In this document: in pieces, positions 1-16,400 of the stretch | How the letters are laid out: the number at the start of each line of letters is the position of its first letter | How positions within the stretch are numbered: the stretch's first letter is position 1 | NCBI RefSeq assembly: GCF_040802235.1 | Contig: NC_133158.1 | Coordinates: 39,126,001 to 39,190,000 of the forward strand | Direction of reading: 5' to 3' | DNA from: Manis javanica | Taxonomy: Eukaryota; Chordata; Mammalia; Pholidota; Manidae | DNA length: 64,000 bases | Notes under the pieces: model-generated | What the model saw: only the letters and a program-made list of their open reading frames with translations | What the model was told of the DNA's origin: nothing | The model's database searches: none | Program-made: the position numbers and the translations under genes

Positions 1-439
1 CCAAGGGCCTCTATGCAGGGGCTGGCCTGCCATAGCCAGGGGCCAAAGCTGACCTGCCATCTGTTTTTGTACAACTGCAAGCCAAGAATGGTTTTATACT
101 TCTAAGTGTCCGGGGGAAAAAAATCAAAAGGATAATGAACCCATAACACATAAAATGGTGTGAAATACCAGCCTCCTGTCGTGTTCGTGATTGAAGTTTC
201 ATAGGACCAGTCTAATCATTTAACTCAGGAGAGAAGCCAGAGGTCATGGCCAGGAAGCCATAACCTGTTTTCATGACAGGTTCCTTGGCTGCCTCTGTGA
301 GGGCAGAATCACTGAAACCAGGCGTTACTCAGCCTGCTGCAGACAGGAAGCCCGGGAAACATCAGAATTGCCAAGTGGTGGTCAGCTCAGGCAGCCAAGA
401 CGCAGGGCTGCAGACGGGCAGCGTAGGCAGCATGAATGT

Positions 440-735
440 GTTTCTCATGGCTTTTGGAGGCTGGAAACCTCCCACCCGGTCCCACCCGGTACTGGAGAGG
501 GCTCTCACCCTGCCTTGCAGACGGCTGCCTTCTGTGTGGCAGAGAGAGAGCTCTCTGGTATCTCTATCTTTTTTTGTAAGGATGCCAGCTCTATTAAATC
601 AGTTGCCCCTAAGACTTCATTTAACCTTTGTCACCTCCTCACAGGCCCTGTCTCCAAATATAATCACACTGGAGATGAGAGCTTCAACATACGGATTTGG
701 GGGTGGGCACAAACATTCAGTCCGTGACGTGCCAC
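440..735 (-). repeat. MaLR (MLT1-type) LTR remnant
   Basis: The right end carries typical MaLR LTR text in reverse orientation: a stretch like 'cctgtctccaaatataatcacact', then 'gcttcaacatacggatttggggg', then 'cattcagtccgtgac'. The left part resembles the 'tctggaggctggaa' segment of the same family. This is an old, diverged fossil lying in a C21orf58 intron, upstream of the first exon visible here. The left end is not sharp. Confidence 0.65.
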
Positions 736-755
736 ATCCTAACAGACAAATTTGA

Positions 756-6677
<5,922 letters not shown>

Positions 6678-7242
6678 GAGGCCCTGGGTCTGTGAGCCCC
6701 CAACCGGGCCCAGGTAAGCAGCAGGGCCCTTGTCTCCCCCAGGACAAGGCTGGGAGAAGCCTGGCAGTCCTGGCCCCTGGGTGCAGGACACTGAAGGTCA
6801 CGGGAAAATAGAGGGGTGTCATCAGAAAAGACAGCTCTGGCGCCATAAGAGGACAGAGCGATAGATCCAGCCACATAAAATTGTAAACCTTCCTATGGGG
6901 AAAATGCCATAAACAGTGTCAAATGTATCGGTGTCGGCCGGTGCGTCTGCGGGCTGTGGGGGCATCCCTGCCGTGCACTTGGGTTCACAGCTTCTTTCCC
7001 TGGATCCAGAACAGCTGCTGGCCAGGGTTCCTGCTGAAGAGGGCCAGGCGGGGACAGGTGCCAGCCACCTCTTTGCTCCTGCAGGCTGTCAGGGAGTCTG
7101 ACACGAATTCTTACCTTTTCTCTTCCTGTATGTTGTTATTCCATTTTTTTCTTGGTGAGACCATGTTCCCTTGAGGTTTTAATGTAATTTTCATGTGAAT
7201 GTCATTTTCCAGCATCATGCATGTTTTCAGTGGTCCCTTTTG

Positions 7243-7248
7243 AATAAA
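7243..7248 (+). terminator. Candidate C21orf58 poly(A) signal
   Basis: An AATAAA lies 566 bp past the proposed stop codon of C21orf58, followed by T-rich sequence ('gtctcatttcc'). It is the first canonical hexamer I noticed downstream. Transcript evidence is needed to confirm it. Confidence 0.4.
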
Positions 7249-7259
7249 TCGTCTCATTT

Positions 7260-8930
7260 CCTAAGTTCTGCACAAGCAGGAGCCCTGTCCCTATTTGGCA
7301 TCCTCAGACCCGGGCAGGTGCACCGGGTGCCCGTCTGAGGGAGGGAGAGGCCCAGGCCCACAGTTGCCATTTGGCCACACGGTGCCCCCTGGTACCGCCC
7401 GCAGGCAGGTGGCTCCAGGCACTGAGTGACACGTGCCTGCAGGAAGCGCAATGCCTCCCCAAATCCACATCTCTTGTTAAATGCACCAGTTAAAGTCTGC
7501 CCCCAATTTCCTGTTTTCATGTTGACTTTGTCTAAATGACTTTTCTCTTCGGTTTTGTTTCTCAACATAATTATGAACTGAATAGAGGGAAGTGATGTGA
7601 CAGGAACTGATTGCCTTGGGCAGGAAGCTGCCTGCCTACCTCCTGAGCATGGTGACCTCACTCCCTGCCCAGCCCCCGTCCTTCTCTGTGAGGCCCCTTT
7701 ACTCACACGGACACTCCTCACACCAAAGTCTGGTGCTTCCTCACACCACGCAATGTTGCCTCCTACCTGGTGTCCCACAGCTCAGCTCCGTCCCACCCCA
7801 CGTGCCAGGAGGGCCCATCCTCCACCCCACAAACAGGTGCAGGATGCCCCAGTGCTTTGGACGCCCTGCTGTTAGTCGGGGTCCCAGGGCCCCCCTGAGT
7901 CCAGTCAGTTTGCCCACAGAGCTCAGGGACACACTCATAGTTACCAGTTTATTATATAATAAAGGATGTGATGAAGGACACAGGTGAACAGCCAGGTGCA
8001 GAGGCCCACCTGTATGTGGACATGCCTACCCACCTGAACCCCCCAAACTCTGTGCTCAAAGGGTTTTACAGGGGAGAGGGTCATCGTCAACCATGCTGAG
8101 AGGAAGCCTAGGCCTGCGGGCAGGCCCCAGGGAGGTGCCTCAGCTGGGAGCCCGCCTCAGCCACCAGCAACGTGAGGGGGCCTTCCAGCTGACCTCAGCC
8201 CAGCCACCGTCTGACACCCGCCTCCTAAGAGCCCAGAGCCAGGACCATCTCACGGAGCCTGGTCACCCTGGACCTGGGGAGACATGGGGCCCGACGGCTG
8301 TGGCTGTTTCACATCACCAACTAGGGGGTTTGTCACACAGCAGTAGGTGGCAGATACAAGGAGGACTTGGCCAGACACAAAGAGCAAGGGGACAGAAGGG
8401 TGGCCTTGGCAGGGGCATGACACGAGCTAAGGTCTGGAGCCAGGATCCATGTCCTGAACTGGACAACCTCCAACCGCGGGGGCTGGACCCTGATGAGGGT
8501 TGGCAGGGGAAGGGATGAGGCTGGGCCAACTGAGTGGGGACGTGGGGCAGACCCGGAGGGCTCACGTGACAGAGAGATCCCTTTGGCTGAGGAGGAAGAA
8601 TGTGGTCTGTGCACAGGAAGGCAGGGAGGTGAGCACAGGGCTGCCGGACAGACGCGGAGCCTCACCCAGAGAGGAACCCAGAACTGAGAGATGCTTGGGT
8701 GAGCACTGTGATACCCGGAGCAGAGCCTGTGTGCGGGTGCAGGGCAGGACGCAGGACCATTCTCAGGTTTTCAGTTGGAGCTGGGGGCGCCCCGCTCTCC
8801 GACGGCCCCTCCTCTCCACCCACAGCTGCCTGGTTGCCCCGGGGGCTGCCGCAGCCCACAGCTCTGCCTGCTGGAGGTCCCAGGAGAGGGCACTGCACCG
8901 CTGGCTGCAGAGACACCCCTGGCGGGCTCC
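7260..8930. other. Intergenic stretch, no gene seen
   Basis: Begins after the candidate C21orf58 poly(A) signal. GC-rich open frames here show no recognisable domain and no splice-consistent continuation. Around 7920-8080 the text ('gtttattatataataaaggatgtgatgaagga') resembles an old LTR remnant, but the class is not certain. Confidence 0.4.
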
Positions 8931-8937
8931 CCAGAGT

Positions 8938-9300
8938 GTTGATACTGAAAACCAGTCCTTGTCACCAAAGTCAAGTCACAAACACAACCTTTTCAGGAGA
9001 GGAAAGGAACAGTTTATTAATTTGCCGGCAAAGGAGGGAGCGGCGGGCTAGAGCCCTAAAGAGCCCCTGTCCCCCCGAAGCACAGCAGTCAGGACTTTAA
9101 AGGGGAATCGTGGGGCAGGCCGGGCGTTCACGAGCATCGGCCCTCCTCAGAGCCCCGGGCCGGGGCGTCTTGGATTCTGCAGAATCACTGCGCTGCCTCT
9201 GACCTGAAACAGATAATAGGGAGAACAGAAAGAAACTGCCCCTTGTCAATTGTTACAAGGTTTTGGGGGCTAGTTCATTTTACAGTTATTCTTCCTGTTG
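8938..9300 (-). mobile_element. Probable solo LTR of an endogenous retrovirus
   Basis: On the minus strand the block reads like an LTR: an early segment 'ccttgtaacaattgacaaggggcagtttctttctg', then a TATA-like 'ctttaaag', then 'ccgccgctccctcctttgccggc' and AATAAA ('aattaataaactgttcc'), followed by a GT-rich stretch. No internal retroviral sequence lies on either side. Ends are approximate and the family is not identified. A fossil. Confidence 0.5.
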
Positions 9301-9619
9301 AATTCTAAACCCAGGGATTTAATTAAGTTTTCCTCTGCTATATCGCCTCTGCAGGGGACCCAGAACTGGGTCAGAACCCCACATCCCCTTAAGGAGAGCA
9401 AGCCCCTGTTCCTGCACCTGCCTCCTCAGGGGACCCAGGGCCCACTGAGGACCCTGCACTCCTGCAGGGACAACCTGTTCCAGCCCCGCCCTCAGCACCA
9501 GCTCCCCAACCACTCAGTCCACCTGCTCCCCTACCAGAACAGTCCTTCCCTCCTGTTACGTTTCTGTTTGCCTTTGGTCGAATTTTCTGTTTGTTTTATA
9601 TAGTTAATGGTTTTATCTG

Positions 9620-9900
9620 TGATAAGTTTTAAAGAAAATTGTGCCTTTACCACTTTAAATTGAATGCCTCCCGGGCACTATGTACAGCACAGTGTGTGCA
9701 ACATCACCACCGGGTCAGAGTTGTTCTTCCCCAAAAGCAACCCCTGTCCCAGTGCCCTCGCCCCCCACTGCCCCTCCCAGCCCGCACAGCCCCCAGTCTG
9801 CTTTCTATCTCTGCTCCTTCCTCTGTTCTGATGTTGCCCGTCAATGGAATCAAAGGACAGGTGCTTTTTGTCTCTGCCCACATATTTTACAAGGGCTCTG
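9620..9900 (-). repeat. Old L1 fragment
   Basis: Reverse-strand L1M 3' text is recognisable: 'gtgcaacatcaccacc', 'cccccagtctgctttctatctctg', then a 'gttgcccgtcaatggaatcaaa' stretch. Diverged and non-coding. Confidence 0.5.
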
Positions 9901-12900
9901 GTAAATTTCTGTCTTTACTTGAAATAGCATTTTTCTATTTGGAAAGAAGTATCCCAGGTGAGCTAAAGATTAGGTGCCTAAGTGAAGCCCTCTTAGCAAA
10001 TACAGGCACAGTGTGGGGTGGAGACCCTGGTGTACGTGTTGACACCAGAGCCAGAAGCCAGAAGGGAAACGGCTGCCGTTCTGTGGCCGAAACAAAACCA
10101 GAAAAATGTACAAAGCTGGAAAGACAAACCACAGACCGTAGACCTCAGCAGCCATTTGTCGACCCAAGGCCAGGGCCTGGTGTGACATCCCTGTGGTCCA
10201 CAGGGTCTCAAAAATCAACGTTGCAAAAAGGGACAAAGCAACGCAGGTGATCCCAGGCAGACGGCAGCACGGGGGTCGTGGGGGGAGTGTGCGGTGCTCA
10301 AGGTGCGCACAGCAGAGACAGCCGTAATCGGGCACCCTGGAGGGCCTCTAGTCTGGGGACACCCGGCCCTGGGGCCCCGCTAGCAGGCAGGGGCCCTGGG
10401 ATCCCCAGCGCACAGTCCTGGTCCCGGTGGTGGGGGAGGCTGGTCCCAGCACTCAGAAGGCCCCAGTGCCCAAGGCTGGCTGCCCGGGCGGACGGGGTGG
10501 CTCTGCCTGCAGAGCTCAGAGGGGGCTGAAGGCTGGGAGGGCACAGAGGCCAGGGAGGCCGGGACCTGTGCCCCGGGAGGCTGCATACGGAACGGGCGGG
10601 CGCTGGAAGTGGTCTGGAGTCAGGGACGGGGGTCCTCGACCCCGCTCACCGTCCTGCCGCTGGGCAGCCCAGGACGGCTCTCAGCCAGTTTCCCCATCTG
10701 TGAAATGGGCGAATAACCGGGCCCTCCTGCTGGGCTGTCGGGAGGTGACCTGCCAGCGGCCTGGGAGACACGGAGCCACGGGCCAGCCGGTGACAGCAGC
10801 GCTCGGGGCTGGTGGGCTGTCCCTGCCCAGGAGCCCCCGCTGTGCCCTGCTCCCCGGCACACCCAGCAGGAGCGCCATTCCAGGAGGACGGAGGGTCCCG
10901 AGGGGTGCTCAGCACCGCAAGGCCAGCGGGACGCGCTCCCCGCCGTCTGGGGCCTGTGCTCTGACACCCTCTGGCCCCACCCCAAGTACGGGCCCCTTGG
11001 GCACCTCCAGGGTTGGGGCTCCGTGCTGTCAGCCAGTCACTCAGCAAACACTTCTCCCTGCGAGGTGCTCAGAGCTCCGTCCTGGAGCCCGACCCGCCGC
11101 CCTGCCCACTGAGAGATGGCAAAGGGGCTGGTCCACGGGGCGGAGGGCGGAGGATCCTTGGGAATCGCCCCTGGTTGTCGGGCCGGGACTGAGAGAACGG
11201 CGGAGGGCGCGCACTCAGCACTTGGCCTCAGAAACAAGCTCGAAGCCGTGACGAGGAAGGGCGCCCCGTGACTCACAGGCCGTGGGTCCTAATCGCAGGC
11301 CCGTGCTGACGCCCAGAACCAACACAGGGTGAGCCGGGTGCTGACGGGCTGTCGGGACCCACTTTCTGATGGGCGGGAGCATCTCTGCAAACCTCCCCGA
11401 GGGCCGCGGGGCTTCCGCAGGGCCCCCGGGATCCCCGCCACGGAAACCCTCCTCCTTGGAAGCTGCGTCCTCTCCTCCTCGTCACATGGTCTTCCTGCAC
11501 TGCCCGGGGACCCCCCGCCAGGCTGCCGCATTCCGCCCCGGCCCTCTGGCAGGGTCTCGGGCTCCCTCCGCCATCCCCGGGCCCCTTTCTCTGCAGCGGT
11601 GTGCGTCTTCCTCCGCTGCGATGAGCACGGGCAGCTCTTCCGTCCCTGTCCTCCCGGGCTGACTCTCGCGTCCACAAGGCCAGACGATCCGTGCAAAGTC
11701 ACAGGAGGTGTGGAGCCTCCGCAGACCTTGGGTCCCCAAAGCAGGCGGGGAGCTGGGGGTGACTGGGGGCAAGCGGTGTACTTGCAGGTGGTCCCAGGCC
11801 CCTGAGGAGGACACGGGAGAGGGCGTCTGGAGGAGGAAGGCCAGTGTGGGGCCCTGAGGAGTGGGCGCCGGGGTGGGCACGGGGCTCAGCCTCTCCGGGA
11901 ACCCACATCCCACCCGGTTGAGCTTAGTCCCCACCAGCGGAAGGTCATCCCCCGAGCACCGCGCTCCCGCGCCAAGGCTGACACCTGTTTGCAGAAGACG
12001 AAGCAACCCCGGGTGGGGGAGAGCCCTCAGGCAGGGGGGGCCCTGGGGGCTCCAGGGGACGCGCCCACCCGGCCGCAGGGGGACTCTGGTGCGCTGAGGG
12101 CAGAGCAGCGCGCTATCAGCAGCCTCTGCAGCTGGGGTCTCCAAGCAGACCCATCCTCAACCCAGAGACAGGCCAGTCTGCAGGGCGGTTCTCCCCCAGT
12201 CAAGGAGCGTGGCCCAGACTACCTGCCAAACCCACGTTCCCGATCCTTCCCACTCAGCCGAAGCCATAAGAAAGTCAGAGCATTTTAATTGGTGTCGGGT
12301 GCCCAGAGACGTTTGTTTTCTGGCCCGGATCGTAACAAAGACGTCAGCGCCTTGCTTCAGGAAGCAGGGTGCCGGGGGTCCCGGGAGCTTCCTGCAGCGA
12401 GCTCGGTGCTCTGCGCCACTGCCAACCGGCACGCCCGTCTCAGAACGTCCCCTGCCAGACGCACCCTCCGGGTCCTCGGGTGCCCGACGTGGTGACCTCC
12501 CACGGCTGCGCAGAGGGGGTGGTGGGCCACGCCAAACGCAGGAGGTCAGGTCCTCTCCCAGAGGGCAGGGCGGCCCTGCACAGGCTCAGGACGCGGCCAG
12601 CTCAGGACCTGGCAGAGACCCCACAGGCCCCGAGGGGCACTGAGCCCCTGTGAGAACACTGAGATGGGAGGTGCTGTACCCAAGGTGGCCCCTGTCCCCC
12701 AGGCCCCCAGGAGGATGGCTCTGCAGGGCGGGCAAGCCTGCAGGCATGGCTTCCCTGACAGGGGTCCCGACAGGAGGCGTGCCCAGGAGAGGCAGGCCCA
12801 GCCCCTAGGGCTTCAGGGGAGAGCAGCCACCCCAGGAAGAGCTGACGCGGGAGGAGGGTCCTGCAGCCGCCTGAGGTCGGGCAGAGGGGCAGAGCAGCAC

Positions 12901-13480
12901 ACAGGCGGGACGTCCCAGCCAGGGCCAGAGCTGGACAGAGCAGCCGGGACAAGGGTGCGCACACACTGGGCTCCGGGAGGCTGTGTGCACTGCAGCCTCT
13001 GCCCCACAGGAAAGAGCAGGGGGCCCCGGCTCTCCGCTCTCCCCCCGGCTCTGCAGGGGGCCTTGGTGTGAGCACCTGCAGGCTTCAGGCTCAAGACAGG
13101 CGCTCATTTCAATGCCCTGCATTCGGCTCAGGGGGGAGGAGCACAGAGCCCTGCGATCCCAGCCCTGTGGGAGCAGAGAGCCCAGGTGGGGGCCCCGGGG
13201 CTCCTGTGACCCACGGCATCAGCTGCGGCGTGGCCCGGGCAGGGACCAGGCAAGGGCAGCTGGCCCTGTGGGCTGGGCGGTCAGCCCCTTCTTCCCCAGG
13301 AGGGGACGGCTGTGCTGGGAGGTCCCAGGGCAGAGAGGTGGCAGGACGTGTCCAGACTCAGGCAAGCAGGGCTGGGGGTCCACTGGTGGGGCCCTCAGGG
13401 GTCATCAGGACCTGAGGCTCAATCAGCACTGACACAGAGGGGATGGAGGGCTTGGGGCCGGGCCCCGGGAGGAGGGACGG
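9900..13480. other. GC-rich intergenic block without a recognised gene
   Basis: This 3.6 kb is strongly GC-rich, and CpG remains fairly common, most visibly at about 11,070-11,270. Long open frames occur on both strands, but their translations are Pro/Arg/Gly/Ala-rich, overlap in several frames at once and contain no motif I recognise. That pattern fits composition-driven spurious ORFs. It could be a high-GC isochore segment or hold a non-coding transcript or CpG island; the sequence alone does not decide. Confidence 0.5.
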
Positions 13481-16400
13481 TGTCTTGCCAATGGGTTTCA
13501 GCCCCGGGCAAGTCAACTATGGAGTCAATGTGACCAAAGAAATGGCAGTAGAACATTCTTGGGGCGAAAGGGGTTATTACCTGGCTTGTTCTCCCATCGG
13601 TAGGTCCAGCACTAGCGTCTCTGCCTCTGCCCAGAGCACTGGGCCAAGCTCTCTATATAGCGCAATAATAGCTTATTGTCTAAAGGTGTGGAAGCAGCAG
13701 CTCAGCAACAGGTCAGTTACATCATCAGGTGGTTTAAGATCCTCATCAGGTGAGGGTCCTGGCCATAGGAACCCCAACTTCCCCACACTCCACCCCTCCA
13801 GGATTGTCACCTTACAATCTACATGCTTTCAATCTGCCACAATGGTCCCTGTGTGAGAAAGCTGGAACACTGTAACCAGATTCCGCAATAGCAACAGAGC
13901 ATAACAATAACTTAGAGATAATAAAAATTAAGATACAAGATTTTGATACAGGTAACAAAAATTATAATAATCCTCAAGCCAGAGGAGGTTCCTAATAACA
14001 AAAAATTATAATAATCCTCAAGCCAGAGGAAGTTCCCAATCCTCAAAGACTTTAGGGGCAATAAAACACGTTTTAATGATACCAACATAGGCGAATCTTG
14101 TCCATCAGGTAGGATGCATGCCAGAGAGTGCTCCTGTGATAGGACTGTAGCAGGAAGGGGGTCCCTTCCAGGTCTAGCATACCATACTTTTACTCCTTTC
14201 CCTGTGAGGGTTACTGAAGGGTCTATATATAGTGCTACTGGAGGTGCATCCACTGGCCATAATAATAAAACAAAACTCCCCAGTAAGATGCTCCTACCTT
14301 CTGGCCATTCAGGATATACTACTGTGACCTTTGGCGGCCACTATGCTGTTATTCCAGGAATACACAGGAAGCCAGCTTCCAGGCCTTGTCCCCAAGGTGC
14401 CAGGAGAGCCAGCCATCATTGGTCCATGTGTCGAAAGGTTCAAGGCCACGTCCACTCAGTGGAGTCTCCGGGGTTCAGTGCAGTTAGCACTGGCAGCAAG
14501 ATGTTATTCTGGTGGCCAAACCTCGGCTTCAGTGATTCTTTCTTGGTTTGTACTTGTAGCTGTATAGGGGAGGCAGCCATATGTATTAACATGTCTACAG
14601 GCTCAGGGCTCCCTTTCAGGGTCTCTCATTCAAACACCGTAGCATGGTCCATAGGTGGACTGACCATCCCCGCAGACTACTGGTATCTGACTTTAGTCCG
14701 GGTTTTAACAAGCCATTGTGCCTCTCTATCATGCCTGCTGCAGTAGGATTGTATGGCACATGAAACTTCCATTTGATTCCCAGCTGTAGCACCCATTCTT
14801 GAAGTGTATGTCCAACAAAATGGGTGCCCTGATCACTCTCAAGTACCTGTGGTCAGCCACAGGCAGCAAAGAGATGCTCCAGGCCTCTTTTGGTCATCTG
14901 CTCGTCTGCACAACGGGTAGGAAAAGCAACCAGAAGTCCAGTAGCTGTGTCCACACAAGTCATCGCATACCGATATCCTTCTGACACAGGGAGAGGCCCA
15001 ATATAGTCTATCTGCCACCTGACGAGGGGTATAGGCCCCTTAGCTATTGTCCCATGTTGCTCTGGAACTCAGTATAAGTCCCTTTTGGAGCATATGACAC
15101 ACTCCTGCCAGGCTCTACTAACTTCTTCAAAGGCCAAAGGCAAGCCCCATTGATGGGCTACAGCCCACATTGTCTTTTGCCCTGCATGCAACAAACGCTG
15201 ATGTAACCATTGGGCTACATCAGAGGCAGGCTTTCCTTCTAACCAACATACCTGGGCCAATTTATCTGCTTCATCATTTCCTGGGGATGCCAGTGGCAAA
15301 TGACCTGTCACATGGTATACTGTAATTATTTTAGTCTGACCAGAAGCCCATAAGTCTTGCCACAATTCTTGCCCCCAAACGGGTCGGTGACCAACCAGCC
15401 AGTTGGCATGGTACCAGGTCAGTAGCCACAGGGTCAAGCCCCGATAGACAGCCCAGCTGTTATTGCAGACATCTACAGAGGAGGGCTCCTGGCTGATCAC
15501 AAGCCACACAGCCCACAACTCTGCCCATTGACTGATCTTTCCCTCACCATCTTCCATCCATATTGTCTCAGTCTTAGGATGGAAAGCTATGGCCCTCCAT
15601 TTTGGGGGCTGCCCATGGCTGGAGCCATCTGTGCACCATGCATCTTTGGGTATAGGGGCTCTTCCCTCCCGACAGGGACTCTTTGCTACTAATGGTTCAA
15701 AAGAAGTTCTTCCTGCTTTTCACTAGCATATGTCACTGGCCCCAATAATCGTTGGAGTTCTTCACTCAAGGGGCTACTAGAGAGGGTACTATGCTGCTGT
15801 AGGTAAGCACCCCACTTGGCTAGTGTGGGTGTTTGTGCCACACCACTCCTTGGCTTTTGGGTCCAGTCTCATGCACACCCCAAGATGGGCTAGGTGGTTA
15901 TTACCTTTATCGGGGCCATTCCAGTAGTGAAAATCTCTTCATCTGGGCCATAATTCTCTGCACTATAGATGGCATTTCTTATGCCTAGCTCTCGTAGCAC
16001 CTGTTGGAGCTCAGCATATGTCTGTCATCCAGCAGGAGAGGATGGTAGATCGTCCGGATTGGGCCACACACACAGCACAAAGTGCAGCCATAAGCCAATT
16101 GAGGAGGGAGTGACTCCCTGAGGCCTGATGTGCATTTTGTAATCGCTGCCTCAAGGCAGGCTGCACTGTCAGGGAAGACAGCTTTCCCATCTCTGATCCC
16201 GACAGAACAATTCCATCCACCCCTAAGTCCCACAGCCACTGGCTCAGCCTGAGTACAGAGACGGACCATAGAGTGCTCCATGACCCAGGGAGGGGGCTGC
16301 TCCTCTCCTTGGGGAACTTTCAGCTGCTGGGTCTTTATTTTCTTTACAACCACTGGGCCTGCTTTCAATACAGGAGGCGTCAGTGCCTCTGGCACCACCC

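Noticed and set aside
10427-11251. Long plus-strand open frame (274 codons)
   Set aside because: It overlaps equally long frames on the minus strand, is Pro/Arg/Gly-rich, has no recognisable domain and fits the high GC content of the block.
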